From: Hemibagrus wyckioides
Lineage: Eukaryota > Chordata > Actinopteri > Siluriformes > Bagridae
Assembly: GCF_019097595.1 (NCBI RefSeq)
Contig: NC_080714.1
Span: forward strand, 22,532,259 to 22,596,258
DNA: 64,000 bases
Direction: 5' to 3'
The notes beneath the pieces were generated by a model. It saw only the letters and a list, made by a program, of their open reading frames with translations. It had not been told where the DNA came from and did not search any database. Positions within the stretch are counted from its first letter, which is position 1. Each line of letters opens with the position of its first letter. A program made the position numbers and the translations under genes. This document shows positions 39,800 to 52,400 of the stretch, one piece after another.

Positions 39800-41864
39800 G
39801 TAAACTTTTTGCTTAGTGCTTTTTTTTGCCTCACTAATGGACTATTTCTCACTCTGCTGTCTCAGCATGCTGCTTCTTTGACCTTTTCTTATCGTCTTTT
39901 TACTTTTAACCAGCTGTCTACATTTCCTCATGTTGTAACTCCCTGCTTCCTCCGGTTTCATTTCCTATACTTAAACATACACCTTTTACCCTGGTATTTA
40001 TCCTGACATTCCTGGCATTGTCAAGCCTCCGTCGCTCTCACATGCTCAATCTCACCATCACACTCTCTCTATCTCACACACACACTGCCTTTTGGCTGCT
40101 TACTGAGTGTCGAGTGTCATATTTGCTGGTTTTATAGGCAAACTGTGGAATTAACAGTCAATTCGCCCTGCAGTTAATTAACTCTGTGCCACGCGGTTAA
40201 TTGCAGTTAAGTGCTCGGCTGCTCCTGATGTTTTATGTGTGTTGTGGCTACAGACGTGGTTTAGGTTGTGTTTTCGACATCACTCCCGGGTGCGAGATGT
40301 TTCTGTGTTAGCACACTGGGACTAGCGAGTGCTGTTTACATGCTGGAGGGCAGATAGCTCGGCCTCTTTTCTCCTGCCCCATCTTGTTTTCTTATCTTCT
40401 CGTGCTTATTATAGACTCAGAGGCAGTGCAGTGTTGGCGTAGCGGAGTTTATCTTTTGTGATTACGGTGGCATCTGAATGAATTGTGATTCACTTAGGCT
40501 CAAGATAACAGCCATATACAGCTATTGTGCTGTTATGGAAAAGCATTGTTGTTATGCTGTGTTTTGTTATGGACACAGAAGTCTGTGTGTATTGGATATT
40601 AGTCGATGGATGGTTGTTATGTCTGCATGGATGTGTTTACGAGTGAGGACGGGACGTGTGGAATAAGGCACACTGCTCCTGGAATGCAGCATGTCATCAC
40701 TATTAATGAAGTCTTTCAGCTATGTAAACTTGGTAGGATGCATTTGCAGGGTGTTTGGGGAAGTGTGTGTTTGTGTGTTTCAAGCATGTGTAAAGGTCAG
40801 ACTGTTATGAGGGAGCTGGGTGACTGCCTGTATTACTTTGGCTGCAGTAAAATTCGTTTCAGATTTCTGTCTTTCACTGTCAGAGTGAGTTGCATTCTTG
40901 CCAGTGATATATGACGTGGTGGTAACGTTATAACAACCTAATAACAACTTACAATGAGTGATTGGAGATTAGATTAGTGCATTCCACAAGCTGCTCATTA
41001 GCTTGAAATGTTGAAGTTCTTGAGAAGCCTTTGTGCCGATATTACTCTGAAGAAACACAGAGAGAAATTTGTAGTGACACTAAGAGAAGTTTTTATCAGT
41101 CTTGCCATTGGTGCTTGCAGTGATTAGAAATGCACAGTGACTGTTTGTCAATCAAAAACCATATACATGCATAGAAATTGTACCCAATGCTTTTATAGTT
41201 TCATTCTGTTGTCGTGTCCCAGCCGTATTCAAAGTCTGTGAGTGAAGAAGTTGCACAAAAAGTTAAAAGTTGTTGCACTTGATAAATACTAAAGTCTGAG
41301 CTTCCCATTTAGGTTATGTAAATCACCTTCACTGTAATTCACTCCTCTTTGGTTGCCAGTGTTTCTTGAGTAGAAGTAAAACGCAGCGACTAGGCGAATA
41401 CAATTAAACACAAGAATGTGCCTTTAAGCCAAAATCAAGGACAGAACATGCAGCCTGGAGAAGAGGTTGTTTTCTTTGCTGTCGTAACTTAACTTTAAAC
41501 TTTATCATTTTTTTCTGTGTTTCTATACATATGTAAAGCTGCTTTGAGACAATGTCCAAGTGCTATACAAATAAACATGAACATGATTGTAACGAGCACT
41601 GAAATCACTGCTTACACAATAGGAGTCTAGCATATTGCTGATATAGTTTGCCGCATGAATATTTCCGAGTTGTAATCGTCACGTTAATCACTGTAAATCT
41701 CGCTGCATAACTCCAACCTGTTTGAATGGTGCTAATGTCTGTTGTAATGTCTGAGGTTTCCAAACTGTTGAATAATCCCTACGCATGCCTAACTCAGCTC
41801 TGAATATGGCTTGTTTACTATTGAGACACAGTGAGGTGTAATAGAAATATGTGATTAGATTATA
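39800..41864. other. Intron, no gene recognised
   Basis: Includes a short reverse copy of repeat family C at 41531-41580 ('gtaaagctgctttgagacaa'). Otherwise unique-looking. Confidence 0.55.
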
Positions 41865-42180
41865 ATAGTACTGGGTTCGAGTCTCGCTCCCGCTCACTGT
41901 GTGTGTGGAGTTTGCATGTTCTCCCCGTGCTTGGTGGGTTTCCTCCGGGTGCTCCGGTTTCCTCCTACAGTCCAAAGACATGCTTCTAGGCTGGTTGGAG
42001 TCTCTAAATCGCCTGTAGTGTGTGAATGCGTGAGTGAATGAGAGTGTGTGTGTGTGTGTGCCCTGTGATGGGTTGGCACTCCGTCCAGGGTGTATCCTGC
42101 CTTGATGCCCAATGACACCTGAGATAGGCACAGGCTCCCTGTGACCTGAGGATAGATCGGATAAGCGGTACAGACAATGA
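41865..42180 (-). repeat. SINE-like dispersed repeat (Mermaid-like), reverse copy
   Basis: The minus-strand counterpart of 4105 and 23066: 'ggagtttgcatgttctcccc', 'tttcctccgggtgctccgg', 'gatgggttggcactccgtcc' and 'caggctccctgtgacctg', ending in ATGAAATGAAATG. It contains a (GT)n tract at 42042-42060 and sits 60 bp before the Tc1 element. Confidence 0.75.
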
Positions 42181-42240
42181 AATGAAATGGGAAAAATTAT
42201 AATAGTAATAAGTAACTTTTCAGAATCAATCAGGGTCATA

Positions 42241-43378
42241 CACTATATTGCCAAAAGTATTCGCTCACCTGCCTTGACTCACATATGAACTTAAGTGACA
42301 TCCCATTCCTAATCCATAGGGTTCAATATGATGTTGGTCCACCCTTTGCAGCTATAACAGCTTCAACTCTTCTGGGAAGGCTGTCCACAAGGTTTAGGAG
42401 TGTGTTTATGGGAATTTTTGACCATTCTTCCAGAAGCGCATTTGTGAGGTCACACACTGATGTTGGACGAGAAGGCCTGGCTCTCAGTCTCCGCTCTAAT
42501 TCATCCCAAAGGTGTTCTATCGGGTTGAGGTCAGGACTCTGTGCAGGCCAGTCAAGTTCATCCACACCAGACTCTGTCATCCATGTCTTTATGGACCTTG
42601 CTTTGTGCACTGGTGCACAGTCATGTTGGAAGAGGAAGGGGCCAGCTCCAAACTGTTCCCACAAAGTTGGGAGCATGGAATTGTCCAAAATGTCTTGGTA
42701 TGCTGAAGCATTCAGAGTTCCTTTCACTGGAACTAAGGGGCCAAGCCCAGCTCCTGAAAAACAACCCCACACCATAATCCCCCCTCCACCAAACTTTACA
42801 CTTGGCACAATGCAGTCAGACAAGTACCGTTCTCCTGGCAACCGCCAAACCCAGACTCGTCCATCAGATTGCCAGATGGAGAAGCGCGATTCGTCACTCC
42901 AGAGAACGCGTCTCCACTGCTCTAGAGTCCAGTGGCGGCGTGCTTTACACCACTGCATCCGACGCTTTGCATTGCACTTGGTGATGGATGCAGCTGCTCG
43001 GCCATGGAAACCCATTCCATGAAGCTCTCTGTGCCCTGTTCTTGAGCTAATCTGAAGGCCACATGAAGTTTGGAGGTCTGTAGCGATTGACTCTGCAGAA
43101 AGTTGGCGACCTCTTCGCACTATAGCTGACAGTTGACTGTGGAATATTTAGGAGCGAGGAAATTTCACGACTGGATTTGTTGCACAGGTGGCATCCTATC
43201 ACAGTTCCACGCTGGAATTCACTGAGCTCCTGAGAGCGACCCATTCTTTCACAAATGTTTGTAAAAACAGTCTGCATGCCTAGGTGCTTGATTTTATACA
43301 CCTGCGGCCATGGAAGTGATTGGAACACCTGATTCTGATTATTTGGATGGGTGAGCGAATACTTTTGGCAATATAGTG
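42241..43378 (-). mobile_element. Tc1-like DNA transposon with intact termini, internally deleted
   Basis: The inverted ends CACTATATTGCCAAAAGTAT at 42241 and its complement ending 43378 agree over about 28 bp, and each is flanked by TA (42239-42240, 43379-43380), the Tc1 target duplication. The element is 1138 bp. It encodes a transposase on the minus strand that is broken in the DNA-binding domain (see next entry). Crisp ends suggest recent insertion. It lies between the D9 exon and the 192-bp exon. Confidence 0.95.
42323..43244 (-). pseudogene. Tc1-like (DD34E) transposase, broken by an internal deletion
   Basis: The start at 43244 reads MGRSQELSEFQRG through [16 protein letters not shown], the first helix-turn-helix. 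There about 100 bp of the usual sequence, the rest of the paired DNA-binding domain, is missing and the frame shifts. The second frame (43120-42323) runs from [10 protein letters not shown] through the catalytic core with no stop: first D in WSDESRFSI, second in FQHDCAP, and E in [11 protein letters not shown], with 34 residues between second D and E. It ends in AAKGGPTSY, the usual C-terminus. A small gap after RAAAS is also seen. The core is well preserved, but the protein as encoded would not be made whole. Confidence 0.9.
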
Positions 43379-43380
43379 TA

Positions 43381-46084
43381 TTTAATACAAAAATTCTAGC
43401 TGGTAAAGCCTAAAGCCATTATTATGTCACAAATCTCATAGGTTCACAGCTACTCATGCTTTGTGACTTGCTATTGGATAATTACCTTTTCCGTGTTTAA
43501 ATCTTGAATAGTTTGTCTATTTATTCCTCATGAGTCAGGTTGTCAAGACTTGTTCATTGTCTTTATACCTTCTTTATTGTCTTCTACCTGCATGATTTAA
43601 GAATTTTTAGCAATTTGCCATACATAATGAAGTCCTCCAGGACACGTGTCCTGCTTCTAATCAGTAGTTTGGGTAACAGAATAAGTGCTGTGGATGAAAC
43701 GCTCAGTGCTGAGCTGAATACAGAACGGCTATCGGCCACATGTTTTATTACTACAATAAAGAAAGATAAAGGTGTTGAGTCTAGCTGTGTGCCAGAGCAT
43801 GGACTCTACAAATATATATGTAGATACGAGGTATCTACATTTATATTTACTTATTCTGAAGTGCTGTGTATGACTGGAAAGCTGATTAACGCCTTTCTTC
43901 TATTTTACACAAAAAAAAAAAGTATGTGTGTGTGAGTAATGAGCTGCTGCTGAAAGAGTTAAGCCTTTGGCTCATTTAATCTGTGATGCTGATTGGTGTT
44001 TTCCTGCCAGGATGTGACCAGCCTCTTCCCTCCTGGAAGATATTAAGCTACTAGACTTAAGAAAATTGTTCAGAGATGCATATCAGAAATATAGGAGATT
44101 TATTTTGTGAAACAGGATCAGATTATGAATCTTGTGCTATTCTAGGCCTTCTTAAAGGATGCGTTTAAAATAATAAGCAGAAAAACGTTCCTTCCCATGT
44201 AATTTTATATTATTATTTATCATTTATTTCCATGTTACCTGTGAAGTTAATGAGCAAAATGGTGATTTTCCATTAGCTAACACATCTCTATATGTCGATA
44301 TAAATGCTTCATTTTATATTTGTCATTTGTAGAAGAGAGATTTTTCACATGATTGTCAAAAGGAAAAGAAAAGAGTAGATCAGAATGCAACAGAAATCTG
44401 TATGTGGACATTGTATTGTATTGTATTGTGCAATTCACTATAAAAGTTTTCACCCCAATGGTTTATGGGTGGATGTACATATATTTAACTTTTCATTCAG
44501 AAAAGAATTACAGCAATTTGTTGTTGGATCTTGGAACAAGTGTCCAAAAATGACCTAATTGGAATTAAAAAAAGTTAATATGTATGACATCTAGCAGATT
44601 TGTCAGCCACGTATTATGTGGCATAATTATTACAAGCAAGAGAATCAAGATATTTCTAAAAGATATGAGAGATGGAGTTATTAAAATAACATAAATGTAA
44701 TTTCACCTGGGGGTGTGAGAACTTTTGCACTCAACTGAAATCATCATTATTAACATGTAAGCAGTTTCCATTTGATACTAGAGTTTCATGGCCTGTAAAT
44801 AGAGCTAAGCTTTTCAGGTTTAGAACCGAACCCATAGTGGTATGTGGGCGGAGCAAAGGCTAGAGATCAGTGACTGGCCAATGCTGGGAATGCTGGTCTT
44901 TCAGCATCTGTTAGCTGTAACATGCTAATGTACGCTCAGTTCGTCTGTAAATAGCCGAAATTTATTGTAAATCATGTGCATAATATTTTTGAATAGATGC
45001 TTTCTGCTATAGTCTACCATTATTTTACTTTTTATCACATATCGTATTATCATAATCGTTTATGATCCTGTATGAGGGTCATACCAACCATAAAAAAAAA
45101 AAGTGATCTTTGCTGTTAATTCTAATCCATGTGTGTTAGGCAGTTAGGCATTAGGTCAGGGTCAGGCTGCACTGTAATCAAATAAAGAAGACATTTCACG
45201 TCCTATCAGGGTACAGAGCTCTCAAGATGAAGACACTAAAAGAACAAACAGTGCCATGCTTTAAGCCGGTCGGTTTGTTTACGTGCGTGAATGTCTGTAA
45301 CATAACCCAGACTGAAGCGTGCAGTAATCCTTGTTTGAGGAACAGAGGGAGGTCATCACTTCATACTCTTTTGCCAGTGATGAAGTGCGCATAAAACAGA
45401 CAGAAGGAAAAGGAGACAGAGATCGAGAGAAGGAACAGCGTGTTACTCTCTCCTCTTGCACATTTTGCTCTATGTCAAAGTTTTAGTGATTGGTTTTAAA
45501 GGTCATTGTGCCGTTTTTGTGTCAAGAAGCTGCATCTTCTCAGAGGTATTATTCGGAGAAACCGTTGTTTGATGTGTGTGTTAGTGAAGGCATGAAGATT
45601 TTGGACCGATACTGGAGCAGTTTAGACAGATTATAGGTGATAAGACTGAAACATGACGGTCTGTGCTGTTGTTGGAAAATAACCAACAGCTGCATGGTGT
45701 TCTGCTCTTTCATCTCAGAGCTGATCATGTGCTAATAACAGCATGAGCTTGAAGTGTCTTCACAGCAAGGTGTGAAGGATTACCACTTTTTACTTACTAA
45801 AGAAAGATGAATCATACTTACTTTCTGTTAATAGCTACATCTCCAAAACAAGTTATTTCCTGTTATCACTTACATATGCAAGCTATAAACAGTTGCACTT
45901 TTACCAGCCTTATTTTTTTTCTCTACGAGACCGATAATGCAGCTTATCGTGTTATAAGAAAGGAAATTCTCTATCGGGAAGATTTTTCCAGGTTGAAAAA
46001 CGATACAAGCGCTGACACACAAGACCTCGCCTATTAACCATAAATAAACACGAGGCCCTGTTCTCATAGGAATTCTAACCTATT
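43381..46084. other. Intron, no gene recognised
   Basis: AT-rich. About 44390-44750 ends in 'gggggtgtgagaacttttgcactcaactg', which looks like a terminus of a fish non-autonomous element, but I found no matching opposite end. A 131-codon open frame at 43540-43935 resembles nothing. Confidence 0.5.
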
Positions 46085-46235
46085 AGAATGGGTGCATTAA
46101 TACAAACTTGTGATTTGTCCTGCAGCCAGAACTAGTGTCAGAACTTCTGTTATAGGAAATAAATCCACATCTTCTGACCAGTGAGGAGCTTATCCAGGCT
46201 CTGTTGTATAACGGTGTATATAAACTGTTTTCTCT
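46085..46235. repeat. Dispersed repeat (family A), copy 2, partial
   Basis: 'gcattaatacaaacttgtgatttgtcctg' followed by 'agccagaact' and 'gttataggaaataaatccaca' closely parallels 51545-51640. Confidence 0.55.
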
Positions 46236-48640
46236 ACAGGAATGATGAAGCAGAGCAAATTTATTCATTCTTATATCAGTACAGATTTGGTGATGTTACG
46301 TCTTAATGCGTGATCTACAGTAGATGCAGTTTATACCTGTTTACCTTTAATATTACTCTGGTCTTGTGAATAGAAGGGTGTGTTATTACAACCCTGACAT
46401 ATCTACTTAATTTAATGCTGACTGACACAGGCTCTTCACTTCGTTTTCACTTTAAGATTGTGAGTAGAAATAAATTCATGTATCCAACTTAAAGCCGAAA
46501 ATGAATTGTAAACAATTTGCTGAAATCTACTTGATCACCTAAGCTTTCTGTCTCAGATGGCTTCTCAAGTGTTTAACTGGAGCTGTAAGAGCTGTAAGAC
46601 TAATGAGAATACAATTTGATTTTTGGTTTTAAAGTTAATTTATTTTTGATTTAATACTTTTTGCACCAGCTAAAGCCCAAGAACATGTAAATGAAATGTA
46701 GCTGTATTTTTTTTTTTTTTTTACATCTATAATACATTATAAATATATTATAAATATATTTTAAAATTGATTATACTAATTTCTGTTGAGCATTTATGGT
46801 GTAAAAATGGCTTTTCCCAAGCTAAGGGAAGCTAATAGCTGGCAGTTTTGCATTCTGCAATCTTCATTCATACTTCATATAATACTTCAGGAAATAATGT
46901 CATTTGTATGGAAACGTTTTAATAAATTGTCTTTATTAGCAAAAAAAAAAAGGTACAAAACTAGAACTATCTTGTCATGCAGATCACGTTTTCATCCTAC
47001 CTACAACATGGACTGATACCAAATTATTTGCCAAGTCCAGCTTAAAGAAAGGTGTGGTAATGTAGCGTCTCTTCACTATAGTAAACCAGCTCAGGCGTAA
47101 CGCATGCAGAAGCCTGTGGTTGCGTAAGACGATAAGGCTCTGCAATATGGCTCGCAGTAGAGCTGTTTAAAACGCTTAAATGTTTTGGCCAAACTTTTCA
47201 CTGAGCTCAGACATAACACCAATTAAGCCTGCCGTCATCCCCGTAGTAGTGACGTCTACGGAGGATCCCTGCACATGGTCACATTTTGTTTTCTCAGCAC
47301 CTGTGTGCATTGTTTAGCTTTGTCTTAACACGTCAAGCTGAGGGGATTAGTCAGTATTAACCAATAGCGGCCTGAGCTGCACCCGCCTGTGTAATCACGG
47401 TGACTACAAGCCCGAGGTCTGCCAGTGAGGTAAACGAGAGACGGAGAGACGTAATGCCACGCCACGTTCTACGTCAAGCCAGAGGGAATCCCAGGAGCTT
47501 TGGGATTGTAGTAATGCTCTCTGGGCGTTCTGGGTCAGCCCGTGTAGCTGCCATACGGACCATCACTAAGGAGACATGCACCGGTTGCGAGGGAGCGCGT
47601 CTTAAGAAGATAAGCACAACTATTAAAAAGCAGTAAACTTCCCAGGGCTGACATCTCCTGCAGTGTTTGATTACACGGCAGCTTCTCCGGAGCAGTGATA
47701 ACCCTTTTAATTATCGCTGAGAATGTCATTAGTGTTATTGTCCCCAAAGTCTGCAGCATGTGACACGTTCTGAATTTTGTGTTGTTGCTGTTTTTTTATT
47801 ATTTTATTAAAGTGAATGCAGTTTTTTTAATGGTGATTTTTATATTGTTTAAAAAAAACAAAACAATTAATTTTATTAATTCAATTAAAACAAATATTAA
47901 TAAGAAAATTATTTATCTGATTTGAATGCCATGTCTGTCTCCCATACATGGCCATCACTGGTGTCCCAATTTATCACAGGGAAGAAACATTTGGATTTAT
48001 ATTCTCTCAGATGGTGTAGAGCAGGTCTGCGTTGTCCTCAGTATTCAATGCAATCATTTAAAAGTTTAGCGATGAATGTTTTAATAGTTTTCGATTATTT
48101 TATCATATTAAATGAAAAGGACGCAACCTCCGTTTCTTCAGATGTTTAAATCCTGATTAAAAATAAGCTTCTTAGTCATGCTGCTGAGTAGCTTTATACT
48201 AAAGCTTAAAATATAAGTGAATGAATAATACTTATACTGTACTACTCTTTGACTAGTTTTACAGATAAGCTGTTTTGTGTGACCAGTGAAATGTGATGCA
48301 GGACATTGTTTTGTAGATCAGGTCGATGATTGGACGCTGGTTTAAACAGGATTGGCTTGCTTCGTGGCATTATTTAGCATCATACCTCTATCCTAGGCTT
48401 TTTATTCCATTCATCTGAGGCCTTGTTTTTCAAAAGCAACGGCTTTATAAGCTCTCCAAACAAAATATCTGTTGCATCCACCAATTGTTATCGTGTGTAT
48501 TGTGTATTGTATAGTGGTGAAAGGACACCTGGATGAATGGAACTTGGCATTAAACAGAGTCGTCGGACGTGCGGCCGGATCTGAGTTTGCCTTTTCGTAT
48601 TTCATATCCAAACACAGCACTGACACTCCTACATTCCTGG
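46236..48640. other. Intron, no feature recognised
   Basis: A poly-T run is at about 46709-46722. The stretch 47220-47640 is GC-richer with several CpGs but holds no recognisable exon. Confidence 0.5.
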
Positions 48641-48644
48641 ATGA

Positions 48645-48854
48645 CCCCCCCCCCCACACACACACACACACACACACACACGACACACATGATTTTTCTT
48701 CCCAGGAACTTGTGTAAGAAATAAAACATGACAGGACATGCCGTTTCTCCCTCACCAGACTCTCTCTCTGTCTCTGTCTCTCTGTCTCTCCCTCTGTGTG
48801 TGTGTCTCTCTCTCTCTCTGTCTCTCTGTCTCTCTCTCTCTGTCTGTCTCTCTG

Positions 48855-48894
<40 letters not shown>

Positions 48895-48895
48895 A
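48645..48895. repeat. (CA)n and (CT)n microsatellite cluster
   Basis: A C-run and (CA)n at 48645-48680, then about 135 bp of CT-rich repeats (48760-48894) with TG interruptions. It ends about 420 bp before the 192-bp exon. Confidence 0.95.
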
Positions 48896-48939
48896 AAGTT
48901 TATTAAAAATATGTATCTTAAAGTTTTACCTCTGACTGA

Positions 48940-49160
48940 GTGCTGACACCGGAGACTCCTTTCAAGAATATTGAATAAATCTCCATTTTAGATTTTACAT
49001 TTTAAACAATAACACGTTTTTAATATGTTTGTCATTAGACTTAGATCACGTGGAGTGTCCACTTTTCAAGTGGCTCTATACGTTGTCACCATGGAAACGA
49101 TCAGAATTATTGTCCGTCTACACCTGCGGAAAAAAGCGGGTTCCGAATTCAATAGCACTT
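48940..49160. repeat. Dispersed repeat (family A), copy 3
   Basis: Shares 'gctgacaccggagactccttt', 'gtggagtgtcc' and 'caccatggaaacgatcag' with copy 1 and copy 4. It ends about 160 bp before the 192-bp exon. Confidence 0.45.
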
Positions 49161-49273
49161 ACTTTTTTTTGCATAGAATTTTTAATGAAATATAAAATCA
49201 TGTAGCTGGTTCAGGTTTATATTCTATCCTGACTGGATCCCTGTACCTAAACCTACAAACTCTGTAGGTTTAA

Positions 49274-49510
<237 letters not shown>

Positions 49511-49933
49511 TGAGCAGAAACACTAAAGAACATCACATGTTGATATAGTGTGTACCATACAGCAGTGGTTCTCAAACTGTCGAGATGTTAGAAGTATTTT
49601 TAGGTATTTGCATGAAATGAATTGTGTATTTAATCCAAACCTTGATAACATAAAAACAAGTAGTCTATAATTAACCTAGTGTGGAAGGCTTAGGAATAAA
49701 TAACGTGTAAATAATATTTAAATAGTTGGATAAAGGTAATAAATATTGTATGTTCCTGGCTGCAAAAAAAATTGAGAACCTGTGCTTTAAAGTGTATCTA
49801 ATCATTTTGATTCAATTCCTTATTTAAATGTAATGTCTAGATGATGCATAGCAGTTCCTGTGTGCAGTTACACATGAATGTTTGCTGATAAATGATTGTA
49901 CTCAGTAAAATTTGTTTTTTTTCCACCCTGTAG

Positions 49934-49970
49934 ACATGGAGATGACATGATCGTTACCCCTTTCGCACAG
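49934..49970 (+). CDS. pde4d: PDE4D shared exon, UCR1 middle (37 bp)
   Basis: This microexon completes the Ile codon and encodes HGDDMIVTPFAQ, ending in phase 0. The acceptor is CCCTGTAG and the donor GTAAGC at 49971. The 37-bp length and the motif VTPFAQ are diagnostic of PDE4 UCR1; mammalian PDE4D has HGDDLIVTPFAQ, so the only difference is Leu to Met. Together with the flanking exons it forms the UCR1 helix region that pairs with UCR2 and mediates dimer formation of long isoforms. Too short for ORF calling. Confidence 0.97.
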
Positions 49971-50178
49971 GTAAGCCACTAGGTTTATAGGTTTCCTCTA
50001 CTGTAAAGCACCACTGCATTCAGGTTTTCATGTTTTTCCTACTTTTTTATATCCAGTCTGAATTTAGTTCAGTAGTTTAGTAGTAGTTCAGTAGTTTAAT
50101 ATTCACATGTTGGCTGAAAATTCAATTTGTTACCAAATATGTATCCTGAATCATGTTTTGTCATGTCCTGCCCTTCAG

Positions 50179-50255
50179 GTCCTGGCTAGCTTAAGGACTG
50201 TACGGAATAATTTTTCAGCACTGACGAATGTACAACAAGAGCGAGCCTCCAACAA
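50179..50255 (+). CDS. pde4d: PDE4D shared exon, UCR1 end (77 bp)
   Basis: Acceptor CCCTTCAG at 50171-50178, donor GTAAGC at 50256. It encodes VLASLRTVRNNFSALTNVQ followed by QERASN and AA of a split Lys codon. VLASLR.VRNNF is the conserved end of UCR1. The mammalian PDE4D counterpart, as I remember it, ends LTNLQDRAPSK and would be 74 bp, so this copy is one codon longer in the linker between UCR1 and UCR2, a poorly constrained part. The reading frame is intact. Confidence 0.96.
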
Positions 50256-50665
50256 GTAAGCAAATCGATCGACTGATCAATTTTTTGCACGCACCCTGAT
50301 CCTGGAATAACCGGACCCACTGCTACTTTTTTTTGTTGGCAGGATAAATGTAAGCATGAGTCCACTTGAACTTTTGATAATGACTCAATAAACAAACGGG
50401 GAAGGAGGACTATTTATACTAAAGTTGCAGCTTTGGAGCCAGTTGCTCGTTGTTAGCACATAGCTCAAGGATATAAGATAAACAAAGCTTCATGAACAGG
50501 TTCCAGTCTGTTGTAGCTCCTTTTCCAAGTGAACCGACATGTTCATGGTGTCCAGGGCAAATAAGCAGCTTAGAGTGGTTCTGTTCTGTGGGATTTAAAG
50601 TTCAGTGATGCAATGTTTTTTTTGTGTTATGTGTCCTCTTACATTTTTTTTATTCTTTCTATCAG

Positions 50666-50715
50666 GAGATCACCAATGTGTAACCCTCCCCCAATCACAA
50701 AGACCACGTACTCAG
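50666..50715 (+). CDS. pde4d: PDE4D shared linker exon between UCR1 and UCR2 (50 bp)
   Basis: The acceptor TTCTATCAG precedes 50666 and the donor GTGGGG follows 50715. The first base completes Lys; then RSPMCNPPPITKTTYS; the last base G starts a Glu codon finished by the next exon at 56080. In mammals the same 50-bp exon reads RSPMCNQPSINKATIT, so RSPMCN, the following proline and the length are conserved. It forms the flexible linker joining UCR1 to UCR2. The donor is weaker than its neighbours (GTGGGG rather than GTAAGN), and a (GT)12 tract begins 33 bp after it. Confidence 0.95.
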
Positions 50716-51334
50716 GTGGGGTATCTTCGTCCATTTTTTTTTTCCCCTGTGTGTGTGTGTGTGTGTGTGTGTAAGGAATTTGCAAGAAACAATTCTGGTC
50801 CATCTATCGCCATGATGAATAGTATGCACGGTTTCCTGGCCAGATGTGTAGTCTGAAATTTAAAATTAGGAGGAAGTGTGAGAGCACCCGGGTTTTCAAC
50901 ATGAATACACCAGAGCCGCTCAAAGTTTATCACATCTGCACACCCTCCTTATCACCATACCTCACGTCGCATGCTGCTGCAGTGTTTCACACGTTTCCTC
51001 TCTCAGTCCCGCTGCTTGAACTCACTTCATTCATCACTGGAAAAACTGAGCACATTTCAGGCCCACTGCAGGAAAAGTACTTTAATAACGCAGTAGCAGG
51101 ATTATTATCACTGAGAAAGATATAGTCTGAAACTACAAGGGAAAAAGCATTAAAAATCTTTCCGTTACATGACTCAGCAACAGGGCGGTGTTCCCAAGAA
51201 ACACATTTACAGTTACGTCTCATGTCATGAAATTTCGGCCAAACCGCACGTCACTGCTATTTCTTACAGCATTACACCTCAGCTCAGCTTCTCGTAAAGG
51301 GGGTAAGACAAAAAAAAAGCCAAAGCATTTGACA
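50716..51334. other. Intron with (GT)12, no gene recognised
   Basis: The (GT)n tract at 50749-50772 starts 33 bp after the donor of the 50-bp exon. The rest is unremarkable. Confidence 0.6.
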
Positions 51335-51745
51335 GTTAATTCTGTGACACTGGAGTCTCCTTCCATTATAAAAGATACATTCTTCTTAAAGTAATTTCCA
51401 TTGAAGCAATGTCAAAATCTATAGATTTTTTTTTTTGTTGTATAACAAACAAATCTGTTAATTGTCAAATCTAAATAATCCGAGTGTCCGCTATTTAATT
51501 CCTTGTGCATAAGTCGTTGCTGTAGAAATTAACAGAAGAACAGCATTAATATAAACCTGTGATTTGTCATGTAGCCAGAACTTCCATCTGAGCTGCCGCT
51601 ATAGGAAATTAATCAACACTTTCCGACCAATCAGAACTGAGAACTCTCCAGCACTGGGATATAACATTATTTACAGCTGTAGCTATGATGAGCAGCGAGA
51701 TAATTGTATATAAGCGACGATTCATTGTATAGAATGTCAGTGAAG
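51335..51745. repeat. Dispersed repeat (family A), copy 4, longest
   Basis: Joins the blocks seen separately elsewhere: 'tgacactggagtctccttcc', 'gcattaatataaacctgtga', 'tttgtcatgtagccagaactt', 'ctataggaaattaatcaacac' and 'ccgaccaatcagaac'. Confidence 0.6.
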
Positions 51746-52400
51746 TGCATTAATTAAGACACATATCATTTTTCAAATTTCAACAATAACTGGCTACATA
51801 CCAATAAACTACCTTTAAATATAAATATACTATACATAAATATACTCTAAAATAAGTTCAGGTGTGTGGGAGTAATTATTGAAAGTTATGAAGTTTTTCA
51901 TTTAAACACCGCAAAGCATATTAATGCATTAGAGGATCATTAGATCTATTTTGCATTAGAGTTCTAAGCCTATTTTTATTCTCAGATGGAATAAACAATT
52001 TTTAATACACATGCTGTATTGGGCTTCCTTGATTCATTTAAACCAATATCAGCTTCTGAAAGTCTTTATTACTTTTTTATTTATAACCTTATGAATAGTT
52101 CATTTAGATATAAATGCTGCTAGTTAAGAAACTCTTAGCTGTAATTATATCTTAATTCGCCTGAAGCTGAATTAAAACATGTTTACATGAAGACTAGAAA
52201 AATTGTACGCACTGTGTAACTGTAACACCTTAAAATATAAAGGACACGTTAATATCCGTTTTTGTTTTTCCGCACAGTATTGACATTGTTAGAAGGGACT
52301 GTGTGTGTTTTATCGATGATGTCTGCAGTGTTTTCAGCCACAATAAACTTTCTAAGACCTTCTTGTCTAGCAATAATTAACTGAAACCGAAAATAAAATT
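51746..52400. other. Intron, no feature recognised
   Basis: AT-rich, nothing recognised. Confidence 0.6.

Noticed and set aside
42285..43022. 245-codon plus-strand frame
   Set aside because: It is the antisense shadow of the Tc1-like transposase core on the minus strand.
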